Positions 1 through 9,519 of a stretch of DNA of 64,000 nucleotides are shown one piece after another. Under the pieces are notes generated by a model. It searched no databases and had not been told where the DNA came from. It saw only the letters and a list, made by a program, of their open reading frames with translations. A program made the translations under genes and the position numbers. The first letter of the stretch is position 1, and the number at the start of each line of letters is the position of its first letter. The stretch is from positions 1 through 64,000 of the forward strand of contig NZ_JAGQCU010000014.1 in NCBI RefSeq assembly GCF_024346355.1, given 5' to 3'. Source of the DNA: Cyanobium sp. ATX 6A2. GTDB taxonomy: Bacteria; Cyanobacteriota; Cyanobacteriia; PCC-6307; Cyanobiaceae.

Positions 1-568
1 TGTGGAAGCCCTGCAGGAACAGCAGGAAGCGGAAGATGGCGGCCACCCCGAAGCTGGGGGCGAAGAACCAGCTGCTCTGACCCAGGGGGTACATCAGGAA
101 GACGCTGACGAACACCGCGATCGGGCCGGAGAAGGCGATGGCGTTGTAGGGGCGGATGCCCACCAGCCGGGCGATCTCGAACTGGCGGAGCATGAAGCCG
201 ATCAAGCCGAAGGCACCGTGCAGGGCCACGAACGGCCAGAGGCCGCCGAGCTGGCACCAGCGCACGAAGTCACCCTGGGCTTCCGGACCCCAGAGCAGCA
301 ACAGGCTGTGGCCCATGGCGTCAGCAGGGGTGCTGACGGCGGCGGTGAGGAAGTTGCAGCCCTCCAGGTAGGAGCTGGCAATGCCGTGGGTGTACCAAGA
401 GGTGACGAAGGTGGTGCCGGTGAGCCAGCCGCCCAGCGCCAGGTAGGCGCAGGGGAACAGGAGCAGCCCGGACCAGCCGACAAAAACGAAACGGTCGCGC
501 TTGAGCCAGTCGTCGAGGACGTCGAACCATCCCCGGCCCGCTGGCGCGCGCCCTACTGCGATCGTCAT
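1..568 (-). CDS. psbD: Photosystem II D2 protein, N-terminal part (runs off left edge)
   Basis: D2 is one of the two core reaction-centre subunits of photosystem II in the thylakoid membrane; with D1 it binds P680, pheophytin and plastoquinone A. The translation begins MTIAVGRAP and aligns without gaps, from memory, to cyanobacterial D2. Visible are the FVALHG segment containing the His near residue 117 that binds a peripheral chlorophyll, the redox-active Tyr160 (TyrD) in FLMYPLGQ, and His189, TyrD's hydrogen-bond partner, which is the last complete codon in the window. About 189 of roughly 350 residues are present. It starts at an ATG and is divergent from ycf4, so the 134-bp gap between them should hold both promoters. 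psbC, which often overlaps psbD downstream, would lie outside the window. Confidence 0.98.
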   Translation of the reverse strand, partial: MTIAVGRAPAGRGWFDVLDDWLKRDRFVFVGWSGLLLFPCAYLALGGWLTGTTFVTSWYTHGIASSYLEGCNFLTAAVSTPADAMGHSLLLLWGPEAQGDFVRWCQLGGLWPFVALHGAFGLIGFMLRQFEIARLVGIRPYNAIAFSGPIAVFVSVFLMYPLGQSSWFFAPSFGVAAIFRFLLFLQGFH

Positions 569-702
569 GGAGAGAGCAGAACACCGTCTGATCGTAACAA
601 CGTTCCGCCGCACTGCGAGGCACTCTGCAATGGGCTGACATCCCTTGCTGGAACTGGCTTCTGCCAGCTCCCCCCACCCTGGCTGCCGTCCCCCGCGCCA
701 AG

Positions 703-1296
703 ATGGCGCCACTTCACTCCGTCCTGAGGGACGTTTCCACCAACGTGACAGACGCGACCTCCGCGATCGATGTGCTCGAGCAGTCGGTGCTGGGATCCCG
801 CCGCCCCTCCAATGTGGCGGTGGCCGTGGTGGTGAGCCTGGGCGGGGTGGGCTTCTTTCTCACCAGCCTCTCGAGCTTTCTGCACCGCGACCTCCTGCCC
901 GTGGGCCATCCCTCCGACCTGGTGTGGGTGCCCCAGGGCCTGGTGATGGGCTTCTACGGCGTGGCGGCCGTGCTGCTGGCCATCTATCTCTGGTCGGTGA
1001 TCGGCATGGATGTGGGCGGCGGCAGCAACCGCTTTGATCGCGGCGCCGGCACGGCCACGATCACCCGGCAGGGCTTCCGCCAGCTGATCGACGTGCAGAT
1101 CCCCCTGCGCGACATCCAGGCCGTGAAGGTGGAGGTGCGGGATGGTCTCAACCCCCGGCGCCGCCTGGCGCTGCGGGTGCAGGGCCGCCGTGACATGCCC
1201 CTCACCCGGGTGGGTGAGCCCATGCCCCTGGCCGACCTGGAGCTTGCCGGCGCCCAGCTGGCCCGCTTCCTCGGTGTGCCCCTGGAGGGGGTATGA
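703..1296 (+). CDS. ycf4: Photosystem I assembly protein Ycf4
   Basis: Ycf4 is a thylakoid membrane scaffold needed for, or stimulating, photosystem I assembly. The 197-residue product has the family layout: a soluble N-terminal stretch, two hydrophobic segments at about residues 38-60 and 76-100 (the second ending in LLAIYLW), then a soluble domain with the conserved [15 protein letters not shown] region. Length fits the family (about 180-190 residues) with a slightly long N-terminus, so the ATG may not be the exact start. Its stop codon overlaps the ATG of the next gene, which suggests co-transcription. It is divergent from psbD. Confidence 0.95.
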   Translation: MAPLHSVLRDVSTNVTDATSAIDVLEQSVLGSRRPSNVAVAVVVSLGGVGFFLTSLSSFLHRDLLPVGHPSDLVWVPQGLVMGFYGVAAVLLAIYLWSVIGMDVGGGSNRFDRGAGTATITRQGFRQLIDVQIPLRDIQAVKVEVRDGLNPRRRLALRVQGRRDMPLTRVGEPMPLADLELAGAQLARFLGVPLEGV

Positions 1297-1976
1297 GGAT
1301 GGGTGCCCAAGTCGCCGCCATCGCCCTGGCCACGGCGCTGCTGCTGGGGGGCTGTGCCAGCGGCGGCGAGGGTGCTGCCGAGTTCGGCTGCGCCACCGCC
1401 GCCGCCCCCTGCCTGAGCGGCACCGCCTCGGTGGCGCTCACCACCAGCAAGGGTGAGGTGCGCCTCGACCTCGATGGGGATGCCGCCCCACTCACCGCCG
1501 GCAACTTTGTGGATCTGGTGCGACGGGGTGTGTACAACGGCACCGCCTTCCACCGGGTGGTGCGAGAGCCCACCCCCTTCGTGGTGCAAGGCGGCGACCC
1601 CCTGTCGGCCAATCCGATGACGCCCACCAGTCAGCTGGGCAGCGGCAACTTCATCGATGCCGACAGCGGCCAGGTGCGCCTGATTCCCCTGGAGCTGAAG
1701 CTCACGGCTGAGGACACCCCCCGCTACGGGGAGGTGCTCACCAGCCCCGCCGTGACCCGCCAGCTGGCCCTGGCCCACCAGCGCGGCGCCGTGGCCATGG
1801 CCCGCTCCTCCGACCCCAACTCCGCCAGTGCCCAGTTCTATGTGGCGCTTCAGGCCCTGCCCGAGCTGGATGGCCGCTACGCCGTGTTCGCTCGGGTGAG
1901 CGAGGGGATGGATGTGATCGACCGCATCCAGCAGGGCGACCGCATCATCCGGGCGACCGTGGTGGACACCGACTAG
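1293..1976 (+). CDS. Cyclophilin-type peptidyl-prolyl isomerase, lipoprotein-like
   Basis: This protein (227 aa) should catalyse cis-trans isomerisation of prolyl bonds outside the cytoplasm. The N-terminus is a short charged stretch, a hydrophobic core and the lipobox-like LLGGC at about residues 17-21, so membrane lipid anchoring is likely. The body shows cyclophilin signatures: a GNFVDLV segment, FHRVV, VVQGGDP and the late AQFYV block. It overlaps the ycf4 stop by four bases (ATGA), so translation is probably coupled. The substrate is unknown; placement beside ycf4 hints at, but does not prove, a role in thylakoid or periplasmic protein folding. Confidence 0.9.
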   Translation: MRMGAQVAAIALATALLLGGCASGGEGAAEFGCATAAAPCLSGTASVALTTSKGEVRLDLDGDAAPLTAGNFVDLVRRGVYNGTAFHRVVREPTPFVVQGGDPLSANPMTPTSQLGSGNFIDADSGQVRLIPLELKLTAEDTPRYGEVLTSPAVTRQLALAHQRGAVAMARSSDPNSASAQFYVALQALPELDGRYAVFARVSEGMDVIDRIQQGDRIIRATVVDTD

Positions 1977-1989
1977 GCGGGTACCCGCT

Positions 1990-2520
1990 TCAGGCCGGTA
2001 CCCGCTTCTCAGAGGCGGTGATCTTGAGGAGTTCGGTGTTCACGCCGGAGGCCCGCTCCAAGGCGACCTTGCCGGTGCGGGCGATCTCGAGGATGCCGTA
2101 GGGCTCCAGCAGCTGTTCGAGGGCCACCAGCTTGCCGGGATCTCCCACCACCTCCAGGGTGAGGGCGTCATCGGCCACGTCCACCACGCGGGCACGGAAC
2201 ACCTGCACCAGCTCGAGGATCTCACCGCGCTGGCGCACCGGGGCGGCCACCTTGAGCAGCATCAGTTCACGCTCCACCGCCGGAATCGTGGACAGGTCGA
2301 TCACGCCCAGCACGTTGATCAGCTTGTCGAGCTGTTTGGTCATCTGCTGGAGGGTGCGGTCGTCGCCCTCCACCACCATCGTGAGGCGCGACATGCCGCT
2401 GTTTTCAGCCGGCCCCACCGCCAGGCTCTCGATGTTGAAACCGCGGCGGGCGAACAGTCCCGAAATCCGGCTCAAGGCTCCGGATTCGTCCTCCACCAGC
2501 ACCGAAAGGGTGTGCTTCAT
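1990..2520 (-). CDS. ilvH: Acetolactate synthase small (regulatory) subunit
   Basis: IlvH is the regulatory subunit of acetohydroxyacid synthase, the first common enzyme of branched-chain amino-acid synthesis; it confers valine feedback inhibition. The 176-residue product starts [16 protein letters not shown] and carries the ACT domain (residues 1-75) with [16 protein letters not shown], then the family C-terminal domain beginning around [10 protein letters not shown]. Length and layout are normal. It lies 23 bp downstream of an alpha/beta hydrolase on the same strand, so the two are probably transcribed together. The frame is open far upstream into the hydrolase, but family alignment fixes the start at this ATG. 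Confidence 0.97.
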   Translation of the reverse strand: MKHTLSVLVEDESGALSRISGLFARRGFNIESLAVGPAENSGMSRLTMVVEGDDRTLQQMTKQLDKLINVLGVIDLSTIPAVERELMLLKVAAPVRQRGEILELVQVFRARVVDVADDALTLEVVGDPGKLVALEQLLEPYGILEIARTGKVALERASGVNTELLKITASEKRVPA

Positions 2521-2543
2521 CGCCTGCACCTGTGCTTGCCAAG

Positions 2544-3536
2544 CTACCGCTCCGGCAGCTGGCTGAGGTCTACCGCCGGCAAGCGGCCCAGCCAGCCCAG
2601 CAGGGCCCCGTTGAACTGGTCCGGTGTCTCGTCGTGGGGGCAATGGCCGCAGTGCTCCAGCACCTCCAGAGGCAGCCCGGGCCGCAGCGAGAGCACCTGC
2701 ACGGCCACGCGCACCGGCACCAGCTGGTCGCGCTGGCCCCAGAGCAGCAGCATCGGCTGACGCAGCCGCCCCAGCAGGGCCGGTGCCGTGGCGCCGTGGG
2801 GCCGCAGGGCCATGGCGATGCTCATCGCCCGCAGGGCCCGCACCGCCCCCGGTCGCCGGGCGGGTCGGGCGATCAGGCGGCGCAGTTCGCCATCGCCGAT
2901 CACCGGGCTGGCATAGGCCGACTGGATGCCCAGATCCAGCAGCGGCGAGTTGGTGAGCAGGGGCACCAGCAACTCGAGGGGCAGCAGCCGGCAGAGGGCG
3001 ATCACCAGCCAGCGCTTCAGTCGCCGCCGCCAGGGGGCTCGCCGCGGCGGCCGCGCCTGGGGGGCGCTGAGCAGGGTGGGGTCGGGCAGCGGCACCGCCG
3101 CCACAGCCCGCACCCAGGCGGGAAAGAACACGGCGCAGCTGAGGGCCACCAGACCGCCGAGGGAATGGCCCACCAGCACGGCCGGCTTGCCCACCACCTC
3201 GGCCAGGAAGGCCTGCAGCTGCCGGGCCCAGAGGCGGTTGTCGAGGCGCAGGGCGGGTTGGCTGGAGGCCCCGAAGCCGATCAGGTCGATTCCATACACC
3301 TGCCAACCGGCGGCCGCCAGGGCGGCGGCGTTGCGGCGCCAGTGGCCGCTGGCGGCCCCGAAGCCGTGCACCAGCAGCAGCGGCGGGTGGCTGGGCTCGC
3401 CCAGCACGCGCCAGTGGCAGCTCTGGCCGCGCCACATCCAGCGGCTGTGCCGGCCCCAGTCGGCGTCACCGCTGTCGCTGGCAGAGCCATGGCCGCTGGT
3501 GGGGGCCCGCTTGGCAGGCTGGGGCTTGGCTCTCAC
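2544..3536 (-). CDS. Alpha/beta-fold hydrolase
   Basis: Predicted alpha/beta hydrolase of 330 residues. It shows the oxyanion-hole motif [10 protein letters not shown] around residues 57-66, an ID-L-GFGAS loop typical of the family, and a nucleophile elbow GHSLGG (Ser is the nucleophile). A late GHCPHDE supplies the catalytic His. Substrate is not evident; related cyanobacterial proteins are annotated only as hydrolases. The first 33 residues look low in family similarity, so translation may begin at the internal Met near residue 34 (MWRGQSCHW); that would also remove the overlap with the divergent trm1 start region. Probably co-transcribed with ilvH downstream. Confidence 0.88.
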   Translation of the reverse strand: MRAKPQPAKRAPTSGHGSASDSGDADWGRHSRWMWRGQSCHWRVLGEPSHPPLLLVHGFGAASGHWRRNAAALAAAGWQVYGIDLIGFGASSQPALRLDNRLWARQLQAFLAEVVGKPAVLVGHSLGGLVALSCAVFFPAWVRAVAAVPLPDPTLLSAPQARPPRRAPWRRRLKRWLVIALCRLLPLELLVPLLTNSPLLDLGIQSAYASPVIGDGELRRLIARPARRPGAVRALRAMSIAMALRPHGATAPALLGRLRQPMLLLWGQRDQLVPVRVAVQVLSLRPGLPLEVLEHCGHCPHDETPDQFNGALLGWLGRLPAVDLSQLPER

Positions 3537-4767
3537 GGCAGCTGATCCCCTGACATCCCACGCTGATGATCACTATTGCGAAGCTGCGGCGTGGGTGCGG
3601 CTCGGCGGCGGCTTCTTCCGGCCCCAGTCGCGCCCCAGTCGCGATCTGGGGGTGCTGCTGGCCCGCGCGCTGACCGCCAGCGGACCGCTGGCGGGCCGGC
3701 CGCTGCGGGTGCTCGATGCCATGGCCGGCTGCGGCATCCGCGGCCTGAGGCTGGGTCTTGAGGCCGGTGCGGCCGCCGTGTGGGCCAACGACGCCGACCC
3801 CGATCGCCTGCCGCTGCTGCGCGCCAACCTGGCGCCCCTGCTGACCGCCGGCTGCGAGCTGTGCACCACGGCCCTCACCGCCCAGCAGCTGCTGGCCGGG
3901 TGCCTGGAGCGTCGCCAGCGCTTCGAGCTGGTGGACCTGGACGCCTTTGGTTGCCCCACCGCCCTGCTGCCCCTGGCCCTGGAGGCGGTGGCCCTCGATG
4001 GGGCGCTCGTGCTGGCCAGCACCGATGGCCGCTCCGCCACCGGCCACGACCGCCCTGCCGCCTTGCGGCGCTTCGGGGCGGCGGCCCGGGCCCATCCCGC
4101 CAGCTGGGAGCTGGCCCTGCGCCTGCAGATCGGCAGCGTGGCGCGCTGCGCCTGGGCCCTGGGGCGGGGGGTGGAGCCGCTGCTGGCCTTCAGCGAGGGG
4201 CGCACCTTCCGCACCGCCGTGCGCCTGTGCCGCCATCCCGCCCGCAGCGAGGAGGGCCAGCTTGGCTTGATAGCGCTCTGTCACGGCTGCGGTGACCAGC
4301 AGGTGCAGCCCCTGCTCAGCCTGCGCCAGTGGCAACCCTGCCGCTGCGCGCCGGGCAGTGCGCCGCCGCTGGCGATCAGCGGTCCGCTCTGGATCGGGCC
4401 CCTGCAGCACCTGGCCACCCTGGAGGCGATGGCCCGCCAGGCGGCAGCCGTGCCCCAGAGCGCGGCGCCCGCCACCCTGAAGCTGCTGAGCGCGCTGGGG
4501 GCCGATGCGGGCTGGCCTGCCCGCTGCTGGCCCCTGGCGGAGATCGCCCGGCGCCTGGGCCGTGGCGGGCCACCGAAGCTGGCGGCCCTGGTGGATGCGG
4601 TGCGCCAGCGGGGGCACAGAGCCACGGCCAGCGGCGTGATGGCGGCTCAGCTGCGCAGCGACGCCCCCTGGCCCCTGATCCTGGAGCTGGCGGCCCAGCT
4701 CACCCGGGCCCGCGCGGAACCCGGCGGCGGTGCTGCGGGAGCCGCTGCTGAAGGCGCTGCTAAATAA
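3526..4767 (+). CDS. trm1: tRNA (guanine-N2)-dimethyltransferase, Trm1 family
   Basis: Trm1 enzymes use S-adenosylmethionine to dimethylate guanine 26 (and 27 in Aquifex) of tRNAs. The product shows the family N-terminal [12 protein letters not shown] motif, the SAM-binding block [14 protein letters not shown], and the catalytic-loop variant DLDAFGCP (equivalent to DPFGSP in other Trm1 proteins). A C-terminal region rich in short helices follows. The 5' end is uncertain: the conserved sequence begins near 3570 and no in-frame ATG is close, so TTG at 3526 or 3511 is most likely. These overlap or abut the divergent hydrolase. Trm1 is mainly archaeal and eukaryotic, with Aquifex and cyanobacteria as bacterial holders. 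Confidence 0.9.
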   Translation: MALTAADPLTSHADDHYCEAAAWVRLGGGFFRPQSRPSRDLGVLLARALTASGPLAGRPLRVLDAMAGCGIRGLRLGLEAGAAAVWANDADPDRLPLLRANLAPLLTAGCELCTTALTAQQLLAGCLERRQRFELVDLDAFGCPTALLPLALEAVALDGALVLASTDGRSATGHDRPAALRRFGAAARAHPASWELALRLQIGSVARCAWALGRGVEPLLAFSEGRTFRTAVRLCRHPARSEEGQLGLIALCHGCGDQQVQPLLSLRQWQPCRCAPGSAPPLAISGPLWIGPLQHLATLEAMARQAAAVPQSAAPATLKLLSALGADAGWPARCWPLAEIARRLGRGGPPKLAALVDAVRQRGHRATASGVMAAQLRSDAPWPLILELAAQLTRARAEPGGGAAGAAAEGAAK

Positions 4768-4790
4768 GACCGATCAACGCTGCTTCGGCC

Positions 4791-4892
4791 ATGGCCTCCG
4801 AGATCTTCGGCATCGCTGCTCTGTTCTGGGTGCTGATCCCCGTGGGTCTGGTGGGCGGCGTCCTGCTCCTGCGCGTCGCCGACAAGGACTGA
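4791..4892 (+). CDS. petM: Cytochrome b6f complex subunit PetM
   Basis: A 33-residue single-span membrane protein starting [19 protein letters not shown]. This matches the small PetM subunit of the cytochrome b6f complex, which sits in thylakoids and stabilises the complex that passes electrons from plastoquinol to plastocyanin. The hydrophobic segment covers about residues 5-27, ending in RVADKD. It starts 23 bp after the trm1 stop. The length is exactly that of known PetM proteins. Confidence 0.95.
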   Translation: MASEIFGIAALFWVLIPVGLVGGVLLLRVADKD

Positions 4893-4965
4893 TCGGCCCG
4901 GGGCGCAGGGCTTCTCTCGCCGCGCAGGGCGCACCCCTAGGCTCAGGCCCGCTTGCGCGTCGTAT

Positions 4966-5928
4966 ATGCAGCTCCTGGTTGTCGGCGGAACGGGGACCCT
5001 CGGTCGGCAGATCGCTCGTCAGGCCCTCGATGCCGGCCACAGGGTGCGCTGCATGGTGCGCTCCCCCCGCCGGGCGGCGTTTCTGCAGGAGTGGGGCTGC
5101 GAGCTCACCCGTGGTGACCTGCTCGAACCCGACAGCCTCGACTACGCCCTCGAGGACCAGGACGCGGTGATCGATGCCGCCACCGCCCGCGCCACCGACT
5201 CCTGCAGCCCCTACGAGATCGACTGGAGCGGCAACCAGAATCTCTTCGCCGCCTGCCAGCGCGCGGGGGTGAAGCGGCTGGTGTTCATCTCGCTGCTGGA
5301 AGCGGCCCGGCACCGTGATGTGCCGCTGATGGACATCAAGGCCTGCACCGAGGAGTGGCTCGAAGCCTCGGATTTCGACTACACGATCCTGCAGGGTGCG
5401 GCGTTCATGCAGGGGCTGATCAGCCAGTTCGCGATTCCGGTGCTCGAGGGCCAGACGGTGTGGGTGAGCGGCACGGCCACGCCGATCGCCTACATGAACA
5501 CCCAGGACATGGCCCGCTTTGCCGTGGCGGCCCTCGACCATCTCGAAACGGTGCGCCGCTCCTTCCCGGTGGTGGGGCCGCGGGCCTGGACCACCGGAGA
5601 GATCACCCAGCTGTGCGAACGCAACACGGGCAAGGACGCCCGGGTGTTCCGGGTGCCGCCCTTTCTGCTGGGGATGATGCGGGCGGTGACGGCCTTCTTC
5701 GAGGCCAGCCTCAACGTGGCCGAGCGCCTCAGATTCGAGACGGTGACCGGTGGCGGGGCCCGGCTGGATGCACCGATGGAGGAGAGCTACGCGGCCTTCG
5801 GCGTGGATCCGGCCTCCATCACCAGCCTGGAGGATTACCTCAACGAGTACTACGACAGGATCCTCAAGCGCCTGCGGGAGATGGAGGCCGACCTGGACAA
5901 GGACGCCAAGAAGAAGCTGCCGTTCTGA
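4966..5928 (+). CDS. ycf39: Ycf39-like NAD(P)-binding photosystem II assembly factor
   Basis: Atypical short-chain dehydrogenase (NmrA-like), 320 residues. The N-terminus has the Rossmann glycine motif GGTGTLGRQIA at residues 7-17. Ycf39 in Synechocystis associates with high-light-inducible proteins and delivers chlorophyll during D1 insertion into photosystem II; that role is inferred by family membership. The internal sequence AATARATDSCSPYEIDW and the C-terminal acidic/lysine-rich tail (DKDAKKKLPF) resemble cyanobacterial Ycf39. Genes for petM and this protein lie on the same strand, 73 bp apart. Confidence 0.9.
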   Translation: MQLLVVGGTGTLGRQIARQALDAGHRVRCMVRSPRRAAFLQEWGCELTRGDLLEPDSLDYALEDQDAVIDAATARATDSCSPYEIDWSGNQNLFAACQRAGVKRLVFISLLEAARHRDVPLMDIKACTEEWLEASDFDYTILQGAAFMQGLISQFAIPVLEGQTVWVSGTATPIAYMNTQDMARFAVAALDHLETVRRSFPVVGPRAWTTGEITQLCERNTGKDARVFRVPPFLLGMMRAVTAFFEASLNVAERLRFETVTGGGARLDAPMEESYAAFGVDPASITSLEDYLNEYYDRILKRLREMEADLDKDAKKKLPF

Positions 5929-5974
5929 GGCGGCTGGTTCATCTGTACTATGGCCTCAGTGACGCCTGCCGCCC

Positions 5975-6190
5975 ATGTCGGTTGCCCAGATCAAGAACCT
6001 GCAGCGCCGCCTGGCCAACCTGGAAAGCGAGGCCGTTGAGGCCCTCAACCAGGCCTGCGGCCATGAGCTCTGGCAGAGCTTGGGCTTCGATGCCTTCGAC
6101 AGCCTCGAGGATCCCGACCGCCGCGCCCGCGCCAACTACTACTACGGCCAACTGCAGACGGTGCGCGAGCTCAAGGACGTGGTGGGCTGA
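5975..6190 (+). CDS. Small conserved-looking hypothetical protein (71 aa)
   Basis: A 71-residue soluble, helical protein starting MSVAQIKNLQRRLANLE. Heptad-like leucines in the first 35 residues suggest a short coiled coil. No catalytic motif is visible. It follows ycf39 by 46 bp on the same strand, with GC-rich codon use like its neighbours. I do not recognise a named family; small proteins of this kind are common in picocyanobacteria. Confidence 0.75.
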   Translation: MSVAQIKNLQRRLANLESEAVEALNQACGHELWQSLGFDAFDSLEDPDRRARANYYYGQLQTVRELKDVVG

Positions 6191-6214
6191 GGGAGGCAAG
6201 CCGGGTTGCTCAAC

Positions 6215-6397
6215 TCAGGGCGTGGCGGCCAGAGTTGCTGACTGTGTCACCGAAGCGTGCTGCTCAACCGCCTGAACCAGGGTTGGCTTGATCGCCTTCG
6301 AGATGATGAGCGTGTGGATCGCCGAAGCGGCCACCACCACCAGAGGGAAGCCCAGCCAGACGCCCACCAGAACCCGTTTGATGCTGAAGTCGTTCAC
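6215..6397 (-). CDS. Small membrane protein, hypothetical (60 aa)
   Basis: A possible 60-residue protein starting at GTG (MNDFSIKRVLVGVW). One hydrophobic segment spans about residues 9-33, with Lys/Arg before it, so it could be a single-pass membrane protein. The frame occupies an otherwise empty gap and is convergent with the 71-aa gene. There is only a weak purine-rich stretch upstream. I do not recognise it; it could be a chance frame. Confidence 0.45.
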   Translation of the reverse strand: MNDFSIKRVLVGVWLGFPLVVVAASAIHTLIISKAIKPTLVQAVEQHASVTQSATLAATP

Positions 6398-6504
6398 CGA
6401 CCCATCCCAATCCCTCTCGGCTCGAATCTTCGCGCCGTTGTTGGGCTGAAGGTGTCGTCACGACTACCTGCCGGGGATAACTCCTTGCCCGCTGGCAAGC
6501 CGCC

Positions 6505-7200
6505 CTATCCACCACCGCCGGCCCGGCCGGACTTTCCGCCGCCGGCCCGGCCGCCGCGCCCCGGGGAGAGCCGCTTGAGCCCATCCAGCCGCTGCTGCTC
6601 GGCGGCGCTGGGTGCGCGCCACTGGCCTGGCGCCAGGCCCTCCAGGCTCAGGGGGGGCTGGCCGTCCATCAGATCGATCGCCACCCGCAGCAGCCGCAGG
6701 GTGGGGTAGCCCACCGCGGCGGTCATGCGCCGCACCTGCCGGTTGCGGCCCTCGCGCAGCTCCAGCTGCAGCCAGCTGGTGGGGATGGCGCGGCGCCGGC
6801 GGATGGGCGGATCGCGCTCGGGGATCGTTGCCGCCTCCAGCTCCTCGGCCGGCAGGATCCGGGTCCGGGCCGGCAGGGTGCGGCGGCCCTGCACGCTCAC
6901 ACCTTCCGCGAGGCGCTCCAGGGCCTGGGGGTCGGCAGCGATGTTGCCCTCCACCTGCACCCAATACCGGCGCCAGTGCCCATGGGCCGGGTCGGTGAGC
7001 CGCCGCTGCAGCTGGCCATCACCGGTGAGCAGCAGCAGGCCTTCGCTGTCTGCGTCCAGTCGGCCGGCCGCATAGACGCCCGGCACAGGGATGAAGCTGG
7101 CCAGGCACTGCCAGGAGCTGCCGGGTTCCGGCGTGAACTGGCTCAGCACCCCGTAGGGCTTGTGGAACAGCAGCGTGCGCCCTTCAGGAGCGGCGGGCAT
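6505..7200 (-). CDS. Pseudouridine synthase, RsuA/RluE family
   Basis: RsuA-family enzymes convert specific uridines of rRNA to pseudouridine. The 231-residue product has the catalytic motif GRLDADSEGLLLLT at about residues 47-59 with Asp49 as the predicted nucleophile, the N-terminal LLFHKPYGVLSQF strand, and the late EGRNRQVRRM motif. There is no S4 domain, which favours the RluE-like branch (23S rRNA position 2457 in E. coli) over RsuA. The C-terminal tail is Gly/Arg-rich (GRGGRAGGGKSGRAGGGG), a basic extension that may help bind RNA. Confidence 0.9.
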   Translation of the reverse strand: MPAAPEGRTLLFHKPYGVLSQFTPEPGSSWQCLASFIPVPGVYAAGRLDADSEGLLLLTGDGQLQRRLTDPAHGHWRRYWVQVEGNIAADPQALERLAEGVSVQGRRTLPARTRILPAEELEAATIPERDPPIRRRRAIPTSWLQLELREGRNRQVRRMTAAVGYPTLRLLRVAIDLMDGQPPLSLEGLAPGQWRAPSAAEQQRLDGLKRLSPGRGGRAGGGKSGRAGGGG

Positions 7201-7270
7201 TCCAGATGTTCACCAGACCGATCGAGATCAGCAGCATGCCCAGATCCAGCGACAGGGGTGGGAAAACCAT
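7184..7270 (-). CDS. Tentative very small membrane peptide (28 aa)
   Basis: A 28-codon frame starting at ATG reads MVFPPLSLDLGMLLISIGLV and ends IWNARRS. The hydrophobic stretch followed by Arg-Arg resembles a single membrane span with a positive flank. It overlaps the start of the pseudouridine synthase gene by 17 bases and would precede it in an operon. It does not match any small photosystem subunit I know. It may be a real peptide, an upstream coupling frame, or chance. Confidence 0.3.
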   Translation of the reverse strand: MVFPPLSLDLGMLLISIGLVNIWNARRS

Positions 7271-7387
7271 GGCGGAGGGGAATCCGGGGATGGGAGGTGG
7301 GAGGCCCGACCCTACCGCCGCTGCAGGGGCGGCGAGGGCGACACCTAAGCTGGTGACAGCTATTTCCTGGAATGGGCGCACCGCCGC

Positions 7388-7654
7388 ATGATTGAGACCT
7401 CTGGCGTGATCGAGAAGGAGCAGGGCAACGGGTTCTACCTGGTGACCCTGGAGCAGCCCGCCGGTCACCAGTGCCTCTGTCGCGCCGCGGGCAAGCTCAC
7501 CAAGTTCCGTATCAAGCTGCTGGCCGGCGACAAGGTGCTGGTGGAGATCAGCCCCTACGACCTCACCCGCGGCCGCATCACCTACCGGGAGCGCAATGCC
7601 AACGCCGGCCCACGCCCCGGCGGCAACCGCCCCGGCGGGCCGAGGCGACGCTGA
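7388..7654 (+). CDS. infA: Translation initiation factor IF-1, with C-terminal extension
   Basis: IF-1 binds the ribosomal A site during initiation. The body is an S1/OB-fold domain: MIETSGVIEKEQGNGFYLVTLE at the start and the strongly conserved KVLVEISPYDLTRGRITYR at the end. The normal IF-1 length is about 72 residues; here it is 88 because of a Gly/Pro/Arg-rich tail (GPRPGGNRPGGPRRR), a disordered basic extension. The gene stands alone, not in a ribosomal-protein operon. Confidence 0.95.
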   Translation: MIETSGVIEKEQGNGFYLVTLEQPAGHQCLCRAAGKLTKFRIKLLAGDKVLVEISPYDLTRGRITYRERNANAGPRPGGNRPGGPRRR

Positions 7655-7666
7655 GCGCACCAGCCC

Positions 7667-9046
7667 TCAGGCGTGCACGCCGAGCAGGGCCTCGATGGCG
7701 TCCTTGAATGCGCTGCGCTGCTTCACCCCCTTGAACTGCTGCTTGAGTTCCTTGCGGAAGAACAGCTGCACGGTGGGTGTGCCGGTGACGCCGGCCTGCT
7801 GGGCGATCTCCTGATCGGCCTCGATGTCGATCTCCACGCCCTGGGCGGCGCCTCCGAGTTCGTCGAGCACCCGCTTGAGCTGGGGCTTGAGCACGTGGCA
7901 GGGACCACAGGTGGGTGAGGTGTACACCACCAGCAGCGGCTTGTCGCTGTCGTGGTACAGCTTGCGAAGGGCGTAACCGCCTTTCTGCCAGAGGGTTTCG
8001 GCGTTGAAGTTGGCCTCATCGCTTTCAGCGGTGCGCTGGGGCTCGCCCACCTGCTCGGGTTCCACGGCCTTGCGCTTCACCTCCACCGCCAGGTTGTGGT
8101 GGCTGAGCCAGCGCTCGGCCGCCAGGGCCGCCTGGCAGCCGCTGCCGGCGGCGGTGACACCCTGGCGCCACTCGGCATCGGCCACATCACCGGCGGCGAA
8201 CACGCCCTCGATGCTGGTTTCCGGCCGGCCGGGGCGGGTGACGAGGTAGCCGTGGGGGTCGACCTCCAGCTGGTTGCGCACCAGGCGGGTGTTGGGGGTG
8301 TGGCCGATGGCATAGAAGAGCCCCTTCACGGCCAGCTCTTCGCTGGCGCCGCTGGTGACATCGCGCAGGGTGATCGCCTCCAGCCAGTCGCTGCCGCTGC
8401 AGTCGGCCACCTGGCGGTGCCAGTGCACGGTGATGGCGGGGTTGGCCAGCACCCGGTCGGCCATGGCCTTGCTGGCGCGCAGCTGGCCGGAGCGCACGAT
8501 CAGGTGCACGTGGTCGCCGTATTTGGTGAGGTACACGGCCTCCTCGCAGGCGGAGTCGCCGCCGCCCACCACGGCCACGGCCTGGTTACGGAACTGGGGG
8601 GTGGCGCCGTCGCAGATGGCGCAGGCACTGATGCCGCTGCTCCAGAACCGCTCCTCCTGGGGCAGGCCGAGCCGATTGGCGCTGGCGCCGGTGGCCAGGA
8701 TCACGCTGTGGGCCGCGTAGGTGGTGCCGTCGGCGCTGATCTGAAAGGGCCGCTGCGACAGGTCGATCGCGGTGGCGTCGGCGAGCACCAGGGTGGTGCC
8801 CCAGCGCTCGGCCTGGGCCTTCATCCTGTCCATCAGATCCGGACCCAGGATGCCGTCGGGAAAGCCCGGGAAGTTCTCCACGTGGGTGGTGGTCATCAAC
8901 TGGCCACCGGGGATGCCACCGTCCTGGAAGCCGGTGATCATCAGGGGATTGAGATTGGCGCGGGCGGCGTAGATGGCGGCGGTGTAACCGGCGGGCCCCG
9001 AGCCCACGATCACCAGGTTTTCAACGTCCGGACGGGCAACACCCAC
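7667..9046 (-). CDS. trxB: NADPH-thioredoxin reductase with fused thioredoxin (NTRC)
   Basis: NTRC passes electrons from NADPH through FAD and a dithiol to its own C-terminal thioredoxin domain, and reduces 2-Cys peroxiredoxins and other targets. The 459-residue protein has an FAD motif [16 protein letters not shown] (about 14-29), the reductase redox centre CAIC (142-145), an NADPH motif [12 protein letters not shown], and the [10 protein letters not shown] segment. A linker leads to a thioredoxin domain with the active site CGPC. Length and order are those of cyanobacterial and plastid NTRC. It is convergent with infA, 12 bp apart. Confidence 0.97.
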   Translation of the reverse strand: MGVARPDVENLVIVGSGPAGYTAAIYAARANLNPLMITGFQDGGIPGGQLMTTTHVENFPGFPDGILGPDLMDRMKAQAERWGTTLVLADATAIDLSQRPFQISADGTTYAAHSVILATGASANRLGLPQEERFWSSGISACAICDGATPQFRNQAVAVVGGGDSACEEAVYLTKYGDHVHLIVRSGQLRASKAMADRVLANPAITVHWHRQVADCSGSDWLEAITLRDVTSGASEELAVKGLFYAIGHTPNTRLVRNQLEVDPHGYLVTRPGRPETSIEGVFAAGDVADAEWRQGVTAAGSGCQAALAAERWLSHHNLAVEVKRKAVEPEQVGEPQRTAESDEANFNAETLWQKGGYALRKLYHDSDKPLLVVYTSPTCGPCHVLKPQLKRVLDELGGAAQGVEIDIEADQEIAQQAGVTGTPTVQLFFRKELKQQFKGVKQRSAFKDAIEALLGVHA

Positions 9047-9129
9047 GGCTTAAGCGGATTGAGTATGAGTTGAGCCTAGGGGATGGGGCGCCCTCTCTGC
9101 CGCCCCCGCCCCGGCGGCCCGGCTGAGGC

Positions 9130-9393
9130 TCAGATCTCCAGCAGCCCGTCGGTTTCCAGATCGCTGCCGGATTCCAGAGCCTCGCCCCCCCTGGTTCTGC
9201 CGAGGTTGCGGGGCACCATCAGCACGCTGTCGGCGATCAGTTCGGGATGCTCATCGAGGCAGAGCAGCCATTCCCGGAATTCCTCGGTGAGGGCGTAGCT
9301 CTCCTCAAAATGCTCCAGGCAATCGAGGGTGGCCTGGCGGGCCAGGGCCCAGCTCACGGCAACGGTGAGTCGGCGATTCCCGATGGGGTCCAT
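9130..9393 (-). CDS. Hypothetical acidic protein (87 aa)
   Basis: An 87-residue acidic protein beginning MDPIGNRRLTVAVSWALARQ. It is mainly helical and rich in Glu, Asp and Leu (for example HFEESYALTEEFREWL), with no signal or membrane segment. The frame extends 23 codons upstream, but the Met chosen matches where protein-like composition begins. I do not recognise a family. It lies downstream of the helicase gene on the same strand. Confidence 0.6.
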   Translation of the reverse strand: MDPIGNRRLTVAVSWALARQATLDCLEHFEESYALTEEFREWLLCLDEHPELIADSVLMVPRNLGRTRGGEALESGSDLETDGLLEI

Positions 9394-9519
9394 GGTCCGC
9401 GTCTCCGCGAGTGGCACCACGTTGCCTGGCCGTCTGCCGAACTGGGGTAGTGGTTGACACAACGTTGTTAACGCTTGAGCGGATTCCGGTCGCGCCTTTG
9501 TTTGCCCGGTCGTTTTGTG

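Noticed and set aside
2-727. Long plus-strand frame at the left edge
   Set aside because: It is antisense to psbD, whose translation matches D2 residue for residue; the plus frame is low-complexity GC-rich shadow.
3466-4617. 383-residue minus-strand frame opposite trm1
   Set aside because: Gly/Gln/Arg-rich shadow sequence without motifs; trm1 on the other strand has clear SAM and catalytic motifs.
9455-9480. TTGACA near 9449-9454 as a -35 promoter box
   Set aside because: No acceptable -10 box at 16-18 bp; a six-base match alone is expected by chance.
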